Source: an uncultured Caryophanales bacterium (lineage in GTDB: Bacteria > Bacillota_I > Bacilli_A > RF39 > UBA660). From it: a stretch of 64,000 bases of DNA. The stretch spans positions 1-64,000 of the forward strand of contig CAMKGA010000006.1 of NCBI GenBank assembly GCA_946412015.1. The letters run 5' to 3'. Below, piece after piece: positions 40,144-50,645 of the stretch. The position numbers were made by a program, and so were the translations under genes. Below the pieces are notes generated by a model that was given only the letters and a program-made list of their open reading frames with translations, ran no database searches and was not told the origin of the DNA. Numbering within the stretch: position 1 is the first letter of the stretch; the number at the start of each line of letters is the position of its first letter.

Positions 40144-41385
40144 TTATTTTGTCACTAATTTTCTTTCTTTTCTTAAGTTATAAATATAATTATTGCCCTT
40201 GCTATTTATTGTTATTATATCATCACTATAAATCTTTATTTTTCCCCTTTTTAATTTTATCTTACCATTTTCACTATATAAAGTATTATTATTGTTCACA
40301 TCAGTTACCACAATACCACTATTTGTAATCTTTATATTGTCCTTATTTTCTACATTAATTCTATACTTATTTTTCATTTTCAAATTCTTATTATTAATAA
40401 CATACAATTGAAATACATTTTCGCTATCAGTTTTCTTTATTAAATATATATTTTTATCAGTAAAATTTATGTTAATATTATAAATGCCAATATTATTAAA
40501 ATTCATAACATTATTTAGTGAATCATTATAATTAGTTACTTCTTTTAACAATGTATTACTAATATTAGTTGGTTTTAAAAGATAATTTAAATTATTATCC
40601 AATATGCATATATCATCTTTGCTGTAAATAAAAATTTTATTATTATAATAATATATGTATTTTACATTTTCTAAGGCTTTTAACTCCTGTTTTTTTTCAT
40701 CATAAATTTTATTGTTTTCATAATATAAATTATGTTTTAATGAAAGTATTTTACCATTATTATCTAAATAAGGCAATGTTTCATTTTCTAACATTATATT
40801 TTCCTTATCTAAATAGTCTTTGTTTGTTGGATAATTTTCATATGTAATATCTTCTTTAGCATCATACAAAGTTTCATCATTATTATCTACAATAAAATAA
40901 TCTTTATATAAACTATAACTTACAAAATCGTTATCAATATTTGCATTATCAAATTTATATTTTTTCAAAACGTCGGAAGTAAATATATTTACTATTTCAT
41001 AAATTATCTTACTATCTTTATTCTTTTTAATAAGTGCAAAACCATTTTTACTTACTGCAAGTATATGTGCTTTCGTGCAATAAAGTTCATTACCAAACAT
41101 ATCATATATATAATTAGTAATACTATTATCGTTTGAATATATATATTTATTCATAATACTATATTCCTTATTCTTATTATTATCAATAATTGCCAATTGA
41201 TTTAGAGAATAATCAAATATATTTGTCAAATCATCTGTAATTCCAACTATCAATTGATCCTTATCAGACAATGATAATATTTTTATTTCATCATTATTTT
41301 CATTTATCTTAACTTTTTTTGAACAACCTGTCACCAATAATTCTAATATAGCAATAAAAATAAGAATAATTAAAATTTTTTTCAC
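40144..41385 (-). CDS. predicted lipoprotein of unknown function
   Basis: signal peptide with lipobox LVTGC. Confidence 0.7.
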   Translation of the reverse strand: MKKILIILIFIAILELLVTGCSKKVKINENNDEIKILSLSDKDQLIVGITDDLTNIFDYSLNQLAIIDNNKNKEYSIMNKYIYSNDNSITNYIYDMFGNELYCTKAHILAVSKNGFALIKKNKDSKIIYEIVNIFTSDVLKKYKFDNANIDNDFVSYSLYKDYFIVDNNDETLYDAKEDITYENYPTNKDYLDKENIMLENETLPYLDNNGKILSLKHNLYYENNKIYDEKKQELKALENVKYIYYYNNKIFIYSKDDICILDNNLNYLLKPTNISNTLLKEVTNYNDSLNNVMNFNNIGIYNININFTDKNIYLIKKTDSENVFQLYVINNKNLKMKNKYRINVENKDNIKITNSGIVVTDVNNNNTLYSENGKIKLKRGKIKIYSDDIITINSKGNNYIYNLRKERKLVTK

Positions 41386-41541
41386 ATTTACAACTCCATC
41401 TCAAATTAATTATAGCACATGAAAAAAGACAAGTAAAATAAAATAGTTATTAGTGAATACTCTATTTACATAATGATAATATAAAAAAAAAGTGCAGGCA
41501 TTTTTTTGTCAACACTTTGTAAATTTAATAACAACCAAATG

Positions 41542-41790
41542 TTAATTATTAGAATTAATTTTATTTAAAGTCTGTTCTAATTTAGAATTATCAACATTAT
41601 TTATTTGATACCATCCATAACTAACCATTGTATTATAGGTTTCGGCTTGACTATCTAATATGTCATTTAATGATTCATTAAATAAATTTCTAATATCATC
41701 ATTGGAACTCTCTTGGGTTCCATGCACATACACCTCAACTGTACTCTTAAGTATAAGAAGATAATTATCTAAAAGTATTTGATCATTCAT
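41542..41790 (-). CDS. CotF-like spore coat protein
   Basis: LLDNYLLILKSTVEVYVHGTQESSNDDIRNLFNESLNDILDSQAETYNTMVSYGWY. Confidence 0.65.
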   Translation of the reverse strand: MNDQILLDNYLLILKSTVEVYVHGTQESSNDDIRNLFNESLNDILDSQAETYNTMVSYGWYQINNVDNSKLEQTLNKINSNN

Positions 41791-41974
41791 TTACTTTATC
41801 TCCTAACTTATTAACTAAATTATTTAAAATTTGTGTATGTTTATTTGACTCTTCTTCTATAAATGATATTAAATTTTTATCTTCTAAATTATTAATTGTA
41901 AAATCACATATTGATATAATATTTTTTTCATGTCCTACTGCATCTTCTAAATATAATAATTCTTTTTCTGTCAT
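41783..41974 (-). CDS. small CotF/ferritin-like helical protein (spore coat-associated)
   Basis: LLYLEDAVGHEKNIISICDFTINNLEDKNLISFIEEESNKHTQILNNLV. Confidence 0.55.
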   Translation of the reverse strand: MTEKELLYLEDAVGHEKNIISICDFTINNLEDKNLISFIEEESNKHTQILNNLVNKLGDKVNE

Positions 41975-42023
41975 ATTATCCTCCCAATACTATTATGGAT
42001 AATATTTCATTTTTTAAACATTT

Positions 42024-42647
42024 TTAAAGACCATCAGTAAAATTTGTAAAGTTATCTCTTTCCATTTTTGGTATTCCATATTCATCTTTACCTAATTTTA
42101 TAGCTTTAATTAAAAAGGCCATATTTTTACCTAAGTTTCTCATGGTTTGTAATCCTTCTAAATCTTTTTTAGCATCACTTGCTTTAGAACCGTGAATCTC
42201 ATTCCAATATGTACTTGATACAATAGGCATACCAGCTATTGTAAAATACTTATTAATCTCATCTAGTGCTGATGTACTTCCTGCTCTTCTTGATGAAATT
42301 ACAGCAGCTCCTACTTTCATTACTTTAGAAAAACTTGTACTATAAAATAGTCTATCCAAAATAGAAATAACCTGGCCATTAGCACCAGCATAGTATACAG
42401 GTGTGCCAATTACAATACCATCTGCTTCTTTAAATTTTATAGCTAACTTATTTACTATATCATCAAAAGTACAAACTCCATTTTTTCTACAGTATCCACA
42501 AGCAATACATCCTCTAACACTATTAGAACCAACATAAATATATTCTGTATCAATCCCTTCAATATTTAGAGTATTTTCTAATTCTTTAAGTGCCACACTA
42601 GTACATCCAGAACTATGCGGACTACCATTTATTATTAATACTTTCAT
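42024..42647 (-). CDS. NAD(P)H-dependent FMN reductase / flavodoxin-fold protein
   Basis: VLIINGSPHSSGCTSVAL, GTPVYYAGANGQ. Confidence 0.9.
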   Translation of the reverse strand: MKVLIINGSPHSSGCTSVALKELENTLNIEGIDTEYIYVGSNSVRGCIACGYCRKNGVCTFDDIVNKLAIKFKEADGIVIGTPVYYAGANGQVISILDRLFYSTSFSKVMKVGAAVISSRRAGSTSALDEINKYFTIAGMPIVSSTYWNEIHGSKASDAKKDLEGLQTMRNLGKNMAFLIKAIKLGKDEYGIPKMERDNFTNFTDGL

Positions 42648-42671
42648 TTTTACCTCCATTAAAATATATAA

Positions 42672-43565
42672 TTACTTTCTCAAATTTTTACTTATCATTT
42701 CTAAATCGTCTGTAAGTTGATTTATACGAGATATAATTCTTCCTGCTTTGATTTCTTCAATTCCATCTTTACTTTTTGATAAATGACTATTTAATTCATT
42801 TATATTAAAATTAGATGTAATAAATGTTGTTAAATGATTATCCATTCTATATTGTAGTATTGGACATAATATTTCATCTCTATTATATGCAGTTAAATTT
42901 TCTGCTCCTAAATCATCAATAAGAAGCAAATCAACATTCTTTACATATTCAACTGAATCTTTAAAATCATATGAAAACATATCACGAATAAATTCAGGCC
43001 AAAATATTATTGATGTTTTATATCCTTTTTTAGATAATTCATTAAATGTAGCAGCTATTAAATATGTTTTTCCACACCCAAAATTACCGTGCAAAAAAAG
43101 TCCTTTATTATGTCCATTATAATTATCTAAAAAATCTAAAAGCCAGTTAATAACTTTAAATCTATTTTTATCTGTTTTATATATTTTAGAAATACTTGCA
43201 TCAAGAAGAACTTCTGGAGTTTTAAAATTTCTTATATTTTTTTTATATTTATCTTTTTTCATTATAGTTTTTTTATACTTACATGGTTTATATTCAAACA
43301 ATAAATTTCCATCTACTACCTTAGGCAAATAAGCAAAACCCTTTATTTTATTTTTACATTCTAATATGTTTTTGCAATTACTACAATTTTTAAGTTCACA
43401 ACTAGCTTCTTCAATTAATGATGTATATTTTTCCAAATAATCTTTATCTAATTTTAGCTTTGATACTATCTTATTAAAATATTCATCTTTCATTGAATTA
43501 TCATATTCTTTATCAAGCATAGATTTATCACTTTTCATATTTGTTAAATTATTAAAAAAATCCAT
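42672..43565 (-). CDS. dnaI: primosomal DnaI-like helicase loader
   Basis: LFLHGNFGCGKTYLIAATFNEL, LLIDDLGAENLT, FITSNFN. Confidence 0.9.
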   Translation of the reverse strand: MDFFNNLTNMKSDKSMLDKEYDNSMKDEYFNKIVSKLKLDKDYLEKYTSLIEEASCELKNCSNCKNILECKNKIKGFAYLPKVVDGNLLFEYKPCKYKKTIMKKDKYKKNIRNFKTPEVLLDASISKIYKTDKNRFKVINWLLDFLDNYNGHNKGLFLHGNFGCGKTYLIAATFNELSKKGYKTSIIFWPEFIRDMFSYDFKDSVEYVKNVDLLLIDDLGAENLTAYNRDEILCPILQYRMDNHLTTFITSNFNINELNSHLSKSKDGIEEIKAGRIISRINQLTDDLEMISKNLRK

Positions 43566-43566
43566 A

Positions 43567-44841
43567 TTATCTACTTCCTATACGTTGTTCTAATGCCCTA
43601 ATTTCTAAATCTGTTGCAGTATTCTCTTCTATTTCTTGATTAAACCATTCAGGTTTACTTTCAATCTTAACAGTCTTTTTAACACTATTTTTTCTATTAT
43701 TCTTTTTATATTCAGCTTCAGCAAACTTCATAGCATCCTCAACTGTCTCTATATTGCTACGACTCCACTGTGATGCTATAGTATCTACATATGACTTTGT
43801 AAGTTTATTATTATTTATTTTTAAAATATAATCTATAAGTACATTAACGACACCTGGTTTTAAATTTAAATCTAAAAGTAAATGAGCAATTATTCTTAAA
43901 TCAGATGCAGTTGGATTACTATTTTTATATTTACTATTAATAAAATCATAAGGAGATGTTACCTCAAACATATATATCATCTTACTACGATTCGAATCAT
44001 CGCTTATTTTTTTTCTTAAATATTCTGGCTGATTTTTATATATCAAACTTGGTAATTTTCCTAAATTATCAAAACTATAATACTTTTCTGCATTTTCTCT
44101 TAATACTTTTTTATCTATTCTATGCATATCATTAATACTATTTCTAATTAAAGAAACCATATCATCATTATCATAGTTATATATATAAGAAATATTATAT
44201 ATATATTCTTTTAATGATTTATTAATAGTTCTTTTATTTAATAGTTCATCTGGTATTAAATTTAATATTGTATTTAGATCAATATTAGATAATATTTCAA
44301 TATGTCTATGCCTTGATTTTTTTAAATCATAAATTAAATTATCATTAATACCATTATTCGAAAAACCAAATACATCACTAAAATTTTTAGTTATATCATT
44401 ATATTCCCTTAAATTAAGATTAGGTATTTTATAAAAATTAATAATTTTTTCGTATTCTAATTTTCCAATTGCGTTATAAAGTGCTGTTGCAAGTACTGGA
44501 TTATTTATAAACTCTGATGCACTCATAGGTGAATAAAGTTCATATATATAACTATTGATATTTCCTTCTTTTAAATATGTCTTTAAAAGACCTACTGCTT
44601 CTAATTTAACTCTTGCATCATCTATTTCATTAATTGTTATTTGCATATTAGTAAGTAAATGATGATGAGTCCACTCATTACTTATAAGTTCCATCTTATC
44701 TAAATAAGACCATAAAGTATAATAAAGGCTTACTGACCCATTACCAATTAATGGCTGATAAAGATTTAAAAGTATGCCTAAATCACTTGAATTTAATACT
44801 GTTTTATTTGTAACAATAAATGTATCAGCTGGTAATGTCAT
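43567..44841 (-). CDS. dnaB: replication initiation/membrane attachment protein DnaB (Bacillus type)
   Basis: synteny with dnaI; LLNLYQPLIGNGSVSLYYTLWSYL; C-terminal DnaD-like helical region. Confidence 0.88.
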   Translation of the reverse strand: MTLPADTFIVTNKTVLNSSDLGILLNLYQPLIGNGSVSLYYTLWSYLDKMELISNEWTHHHLLTNMQITINEIDDARVKLEAVGLLKTYLKEGNINSYIYELYSPMSASEFINNPVLATALYNAIGKLEYEKIINFYKIPNLNLREYNDITKNFSDVFGFSNNGINDNLIYDLKKSRHRHIEILSNIDLNTILNLIPDELLNKRTINKSLKEYIYNISYIYNYDNDDMVSLIRNSINDMHRIDKKVLRENAEKYYSFDNLGKLPSLIYKNQPEYLRKKISDDSNRSKMIYMFEVTSPYDFINSKYKNSNPTASDLRIIAHLLLDLNLKPGVVNVLIDYILKINNNKLTKSYVDTIASQWSRSNIETVEDAMKFAEAEYKKNNRKNSVKKTVKIESKPEWFNQEIEENTATDLEIRALEQRIGSR

Positions 44842-44900
44842 AAAACCTCCTTTAATAATTAGTTTAACATAATAAGTAAAAAAAAAAAAGATTATTTTAG

Positions 44901-45104
44901 TCAATTATTAATATGATCTTCAAAAAAAATATCATCAGGTTTCATATTAAAAATTTGAGCTATTTTACAAGCATTATTATAAGATAATACTCTTTTTCCT
45001 GATTCAATCAAATAATAATATGTACCTGTAATTCCTAATTTAAGTCCCATACAATTACAAGAATAACCATGTTTTTTTCTTAATTTCTTTAATTTTATAT
45101 ACAT
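44901..45104 (-). CDS. XRE-family HTH protein
   Basis: LRKKHGYSCNCMGLKLGITGTYYYLIESGKRVLSYNNACKIAQIF. Confidence 0.85.
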   Translation of the reverse strand: MYIKLKKLRKKHGYSCNCMGLKLGITGTYYYLIESGKRVLSYNNACKIAQIFNMKPDDIFFEDHINN

Positions 45105-45120
45105 TTTAACCTCCAAATTT

Positions 45121-45137
45121 GTACACTCTTAGTGTAC
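45121..45137. promoter_or_regulatory. inverted-repeat operator between divergent XRE genes
   Basis: GTACACT-CTT-AGTGTAC perfect IR next to minus-strand TTGACA. Confidence 0.6.
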
Positions 45138-45183
45138 TGTCAATTTAATAAAAATATGAGAAAATTAGTTAGGAGTGAGTTTT

Positions 45184-45417
45184 ATGAATCAAGTAAGTCT
45201 ATATGAAGAGTACAACAACTTATCCAATAATATAAAAATATATAGAAGAAGATTGCATTTAACTCAAGAACAACTTGCAGAAAAAGCTAAATGTTCAACT
45301 TCCTATATAAAACAAATCGAATCTCAAAAAAATTTTAAAAACGTCTCTTTTATAACAATTACAAATATAAGTAAAGCTTTAAATATAGATATAGCAGACT
45401 TATTTAAAAAACAATAA
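45184..45417 (+). CDS. XRE-family HTH protein
   Basis: IKIYRRRLHLTQEQLAEKAKCSTSYIKQIESQKNFKNVSFITITNISKAL. Confidence 0.88.
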   Translation: MNQVSLYEEYNNLSNNIKIYRRRLHLTQEQLAEKAKCSTSYIKQIESQKNFKNVSFITITNISKALNIDIADLFKKQ

Positions 45418-45570
45418 ACTAATTAAAAGAAGCATTGCTTCTTTTTTTCATATTACATTTAAATTGACACAAAATTAATATATCATTTTTAATGTTCATT
45501 TACAAGTATATAATAAAAAGACAGAAAAATTTATTCTATAAACTTCTATCTTTTACACATAAAAACTAGT

Positions 45571-45978
45571 TTATCTTCTTTTTCCCTCAAAATTAGAATC
45601 TACGTATTCATCATATAATGATGTTGGTTCAGTTCCAAATCCAAATCCATCATCTTCAAACATACCATTATTCCATTTATTATGACAATGTCCGCCATTA
45701 AATGCAGAGGCTCTAGTACCAAACCTTGTAATTTTCTCATCCAAATTTTTATCATAATCTACAGTAGAATCATCACATTTTAAAATCAAATCATAAATAG
45801 TTTTTGCAAGTTCTTCCTCACTTAAATTACTTTGTTTTAATATAGAATAAACTAATAAATCAGAATCACATCCACCAATATTTAAATGATATAATGTATT
45901 ATAAACTTGTTTTGTATTAAGATTATACTTTCTTAATAAATCACTAACTTTTATTTTTCTAACATTTTCTTTTTTCAT
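45571..45978 (-). CDS. uncharacterised protein
   Basis: ORF only. Confidence 0.45.
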   Translation of the reverse strand: MKKENVRKIKVSDLLRKYNLNTKQVYNTLYHLNIGGCDSDLLVYSILKQSNLSEEELAKTIYDLILKCDDSTVDYDKNLDEKITRFGTRASAFNGGHCHNKWNNGMFEDDGFGFGTEPTSLYDEYVDSNFEGKRR

Positions 45979-46034
45979 AAAGCACCTTCCAATTCAAATT
46001 AAGTATATCATAAATAATAAAAGTACACAAACAA

Positions 46035-46448
46035 TTATTTGAAATGCCTAGCTGCCTCCTCACTACTAAGTCCTTCTACAATAAATCCCTCATTAATTAA
46101 TTTATCTCTTTTAGGAGTATAACCAAGTCTTCCAAAACTAGCAAGATCATCCCCAATACTAGGATTATTTATATATTCTTCTCTATTATTATTAATATTA
46201 AATATTGCACTACTAATCTCTTTTAAATAATTTTGATCTTTAATTCTATCAAAAATCGTAATCTCATCATAAGTAAATGCTCCAATTAATAAATCATCTC
46301 TTTTTCTAAACTCTTCTAAACTATTTACATTTTCTTTTTTTAAATATTCATAAGCCTCATATAATCTAGTCTTATAATTTTCATTTCTAGATAAAATACT
46401 ATACGTTCTAATATCACTAATAACTTGCTTAACTGTCATCTTCATCAC
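46035..46448 (-). CDS. uncharacterised protein
   Basis: ORF only. Confidence 0.45.
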   Translation of the reverse strand: MMKMTVKQVISDIRTYSILSRNENYKTRLYEAYEYLKKENVNSLEEFRKRDDLLIGAFTYDEITIFDRIKDQNYLKEISSAIFNINNNREEYINNPSIGDDLASFGRLGYTPKRDKLINEGFIVEGLSSEEAARHFK

Positions 46449-46548
46449 CCAAGTTTAGTATATCAAACAAATAAATTACAGTCAATAAGAGGGGGATATT
46501 ATTAGTTAGTACATTTCAAAAAATTATGTAATTATAGTGCCATTTTTA

Positions 46549-46996
46549 TTATGAATATTGAAAGTGAAAAATATTATCAAACTGTAAGTCTAGGAACATT
46601 ATGGAAATTTGCAATGGTTTTGGATTCTTTATAAAATCAGATACAATAGTTTGCTCTTGATTTATTAATTTACTTTTTGTTTCTTCGTCTAATCTTTCAT
46701 ACTCTCTTGATTTAATCTTATCATGTAATGGTCTATAATTATTTTTTATTGTAATGTTTATATAATAATTAATCTTATTAACATCTTTTAATACTATAAG
46801 TTCTATACAGTGATTCCAACTCAATTATGTCAGCAGTGCTGACACTTTCTTATTACTAAAAACTTTATAAAACTATCTCATCCTAAACAAGGTTCTTTTG
46901 TTATACTTTTTTCCCATTTCTAAAATAAGTTTTAACTTTATTTCTTTCTTTTGAATAATCTTAAACCATTCCATATATTTCATTATAATAATTCAT
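46549..46996 (-). pseudogene. decayed DUF1016/YhcG-type nuclease N-terminal fragment
   Basis: minus-strand MNYYNEI...(stops)...KVSALLT*LSWNHCIELIVLKDVNKINYYINITIKNNYRPLHDKIKSREYERLDEETKSKLIN... Confidence 0.65.
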
Positions 46997-47021
46997 AATA
47001 CCTACTATAATAAAAAGAAGA

Positions 47022-47150
47022 TTACTCTTCTTGTCTCTTGCTAGATAAAAATGTTACTTTTTCAGCAACTACTTCAACAACTTGCTTTTTTTCATCATTT
47101 AATTCATAGTTTCTAGTTTGAATTCTTCATTTAATACCTACTAATGGTTT
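47022..47150 (-). pseudogene. partial duplicate of ssb 3' end
   Basis: VGIK*RIQTRNYELNDEKKQVVEVVAEKVTFLSSKRQEE*, closely matching the SSB C-terminus at 48790-48930. Confidence 0.9.
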
Positions 47151-47170
47151 TTGGTGATACTCATTCAACT

Positions 47171-47875
47171 CTACCGTATTACTTTAAAACCGTTAGAATT
47201 ACCTTTTTGATTTGAAAAAGTATTAACTAGTTCAACAAAATAATTATTAACTTCTTCCACAGTAGTTTCATTGTTTAATGGATATCTTAGCAAAACTCCA
47301 TGTGTTATATATGGGAACAAGAATAAGGTATGCTTTTTTTTATAAAACTCGACATATAAAGGATCATTTGGTCGTGGATTTGTATTTTCAAATTCTTCAT
47401 ACCTTGCTATTAATTTTTCTGGAACACTCCTACCTGTACGTGGAATAGTGACAAATTCAATTAATTCTTTATTTGAAGGAACTACACTATTTAATTTACA
47501 CAAATCCAAAAAAGCTTTTTTTCCATTTTCTGGTAACTTTTCAACCAACGAAAAATTATTTTCATCACATAATGACAATAAATTTTCTTGATTTTCAGAA
47601 CTCATAGATTTAAAATCCAATAATATCCAAGCATATCCATTTGAAAAAGACCAATCTCTATTAATTCCATCTTTAAAAGTAACATTTTTTCTTCTGGGAA
47701 TGTCTTTATTTAATACATCATGCTTATTACAACTTGACATAACTGTTCTAACACCAAGTTCTTTAAATATTTTACAACTCTCTAATAATGGTAATTCAAT
47801 CAGTTTATATAAATCATCGGCACTATTAATTATTACGCTGTCTCCATCTATTCTTTCAACTTCAAGTACTTTCAT
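47171..47875 (-). CDS. uncharacterised protein
   Basis: ORF only. Confidence 0.5.
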   Translation of the reverse strand: MKVLEVERIDGDSVIINSADDLYKLIELPLLESCKIFKELGVRTVMSSCNKHDVLNKDIPRRKNVTFKDGINRDWSFSNGYAWILLDFKSMSSENQENLLSLCDENNFSLVEKLPENGKKAFLDLCKLNSVVPSNKELIEFVTIPRTGRSVPEKLIARYEEFENTNPRPNDPLYVEFYKKKHTLFLFPYITHGVLLRYPLNNETTVEEVNNYFVELVNTFSNQKGNSNGFKVIR

Positions 47876-47948
47876 AACATTTTCAACTCCTTAGAAATAT
47901 TGTAATTTAACAATAACATTTTAATTATATCATATAGCATTTCCTATT

Positions 47949-48764
47949 TCAATTCCTCATAAATCTCTTTCTCATACATTCCTCATAAATCTCTTTCTCA
48001 TACAATTCTTTAGTAATCTTAGAAATATTTCCACCTCTTCTTGCAACTTTAATATTCTCACTTAATCCCTTAGGATTTTCTTTTATAGCAATATCACGAG
48101 TTGTTACTTCACCTAAATCTGTAAGTATTACTTCTATATCACTCATATTATCTCTTAAAGATTCTTTAGTTAAACCTTTACTATTTTTATACTCTCTTGA
48201 AGTCATACCTGACCAAGTTTTATATATTTCATCAGTTAGCATTGCATACTCAAAATCTTTTTCAATACCTCCTTTTTTCCATACATCAGTTAGTTTTTTT
48301 CTATTAAGTATGCCTTTTAATCTTAATTCTATCCAATTATCATCATAGCCTTTATTTCTATAATAGTTTATTGCTCTATCAATAGCAAGTGACGGATCAT
48401 ATACTTCATCTATCCTTTCACTACCTAAATTTGCAAGCCATAATTTAAATGGTTCTGCCTTTGGTGATGGAATAGACTCAATTAGCCTTAGTATTCCTTT
48501 AGTATCTAAACAATCTGTTTTATATAGTTTTCCATCTTTTAAAGACTTTAATTTCAGTTCCCGACATTTTGTCGGAAGCTTACTTTTTTCATTATGCAAC
48601 AATCTTCTTTTTAAAGTTGTCCAATAATCACTAGAATCTTTTGGTTCAGCTAAAGCATTTATTACATCCACCACACTAAAATAATACTCTTCTTTATTAC
48701 TATCCCATACACTTCTTATTTTCTTTCCTTCAAATATTTTATTTATTGTTTCTAATTTATTCAT
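47949..48764 (-). CDS. Bro-N domain protein (phage antirepressor-like)
   Basis: KKIRSVWDSNKEEYYFSVVDVINALAEPKDSSDYWTTLKRRL; RBS AGGAGG before ATG at 48764. Confidence 0.85.
   Translation of the reverse strand: MNKLETINKIFEGKKIRSVWDSNKEEYYFSVVDVINALAEPKDSSDYWTTLKRRLLHNEKSKLPTKCRELKLKSLKDGKLYKTDCLDTKGILRLIESIPSPKAEPFKLWLANLGSERIDEVYDPSLAIDRAINYYRNKGYDDNWIELRLKGILNRKKLTDVWKKGGIEKDFEYAMLTDEIYKTWSGMTSREYKNSKGLTKESLRDNMSDIEVILTDLGEVTTRDIAIKENPKGLSENIKVARRGGNISKITKELYEKEIYEECMRKRFMRN
47952..48003. repeat. perfect 26-bp tandem duplication
   Basis: ATTCCTCATAAATCTCTTTCTCATAC x2. Confidence 0.98.
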
Positions 48765-48789
48765 AATACCTCCTAAAGAAAAAAACAGA

Positions 48790-49125
48790 TTACTCTGCTT
48801 CTTCTTGTCTCTTACTAGATAAAAATGTGACTTTCTCTGCAACTACTTCAACAGCTTGCTTTTTTTCATCATTTACTTCATAGTTTCTAGTTTGTATTCT
48901 TCCTTTTATACCAACTAAATCTCCTTGCTTACAGTATGATACTGTACTTTCTGCAACTCCCTTCCAAAGAATACACGAAATAAAATCGGTATCATATTCA
49001 CCATTTGAATTTTTAAATGAACGAGGAACAGCTAAAGTAATATTAGATACCTTCTTACCAGATTCAGTTATTTTAAGTTCAGGTTCTTTAACTATTCTAC
49101 CTACTAACACTGCTTGATTTAACAT
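48790..49125 (-). CDS. ssb: single-stranded DNA-binding protein, short
   Basis: MLNQAVLVGRIVKEPELKITESGKKVSNITLAVPR; ends KRQEEAE. Confidence 0.93.
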   Translation of the reverse strand: MLNQAVLVGRIVKEPELKITESGKKVSNITLAVPRSFKNSNGEYDTDFISCILWKGVAESTVSYCKQGDLVGIKGRIQTRNYEVNDEKKQAVEVVAEKVTFLSSKRQEEAE

Positions 49126-49217
49126 TTATAATATCTCCTTTCGAAGACATATTAACAAATATTTTTTTATTAAACAAATATCAGTTTTTTAAATATTAAT
49201 AAATATTTATTACAATA

Positions 49218-49254
49218 GAAAAAATACTAAATATCAATATTTCAATTTAGTATT
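49218..49254 (-). terminator. terminator of sufB
   Basis: minus-strand AAATACTAAAT...ATTTAGTATTTTTTC. Confidence 0.7.
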
Positions 49255-49284
49255 TATATTTACTTATTTTATTTAAATTTAGTA

Positions 49285-50589
49285 TTAAAAATAATTTTTT
49301 AAAAGTGCATTTAACTCAACTGCATATTCCATAGGTAATTCTTCTCTAAATCTTTCAATAAATCCCATTATTATTAACTCTTTAGCACGTTCTAAAGTTA
49401 TTCCTCTACTCATTAAATAAAACAATTTATCTTGACTTATACGTGCGACAGTTGCTTCATGATTTAAATTAGATGTTGAATTACTAACTATATTTTTAGG
49501 TACTGTATCACTTTTAGACTCAGGATCTAAAATAATTGTATCGCATTTTACTAATGCATTAGAATGTTCTGCCTCTTTTGTTATATTTACCCAACCACGA
49601 TATGTTGCTTCTCCACCAGATACTGCTATACTTTTACTTATAATATCACTTTTAGTATATGGAGCTAAGTGTATCATTTTAGCACCTGCATCCTGTATTT
49701 GATTATCTTTAGCAACAGCAATAGATATACATCTACCAAGAGCGTATTTTCCATTTAAAATACAAGCTGGATATTTCATGTTCACAAATGATCCAATATT
49801 ACCATCAATCCATTCCATCACACCAGATTCTTCTACAATAGCTCTTTTAGTAACCAAGTTATAAATATTATTAGCCCAATTTTGAATTGTTGTATATCTA
49901 CATTTAGCATTCTTTTTTACATATATCTCAACAACAGCAGCATGGAGTGAGTCTGTTGTATAAGTAGGAGCTGTACATCCTTCCATATAATGTAAAGAAG
50001 AATTCTCATCTACAACAATTATTGTTCTTTCAAATTGTCCCATATTTTTACTATTAATTCTAAAATAGCTTTGAAGTGGTCTATCTAAGTGAGTATTAGG
50101 TGGAATATATATAAATGTACCACCACTCCATACAGCACCATTTAGTGCAGTATACTTATTCTCATCATACTTAACAAGCTTATTAAAATATTCTTTAAAT
50201 AAATCAGGATACTTTCTTAAAGCAGTATCTGTATCGCAAAATATAACATTTTTATCTACTAATTCTTTTATCATATTATGATATACTACTTCACTTTCAT
50301 ATTGTGCACCCACACCTGCTAAATATTTCTTTTCAGCTTCAGGTATACCCAATTTATCAAATGTATCTTTAACATCTTTAGGAACATCATCCCAACTTTT
50401 TTCTACTTTATCTGTAACTTTCTTATAATAAGTAATATCGTCAAAATTAATATTTAAATCAGGTCCAAATACAGGATTAGGTGTTTGTTCAAATTTTAAA
50501 TATGATTGAACTCTAAAGTCGCGCATCCATTTTGGTTCTTTTTTTTGCTTTGATATTGACTCTACTATTTTCTTACTAATTCCTTTCAT
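49285..50589 (-). CDS. sufB: Fe-S cluster assembly protein SufB
   Basis: [40 protein letters not shown]. Confidence 0.95.
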   Translation of the reverse strand: MKGISKKIVESISKQKKEPKWMRDFRVQSYLKFEQTPNPVFGPDLNINFDDITYYKKVTDKVEKSWDDVPKDVKDTFDKLGIPEAEKKYLAGVGAQYESEVVYHNMIKELVDKNVIFCDTDTALRKYPDLFKEYFNKLVKYDENKYTALNGAVWSGGTFIYIPPNTHLDRPLQSYFRINSKNMGQFERTIIVVDENSSLHYMEGCTAPTYTTDSLHAAVVEIYVKKNAKCRYTTIQNWANNIYNLVTKRAIVEESGVMEWIDGNIGSFVNMKYPACILNGKYALGRCISIAVAKDNQIQDAGAKMIHLAPYTKSDIISKSIAVSGGEATYRGWVNITKEAEHSNALVKCDTIILDPESKSDTVPKNIVSNSTSNLNHEATVARISQDKLFYLMSRGITLERAKELIIMGFIERFREELPMEYAVELNALLKNYF

Positions 50590-50645
50590 TCAGATCACCT
50601 ACTTTATTATACTAAAAAAATAGTTAAATAAAAAGTAGTTTTCTA

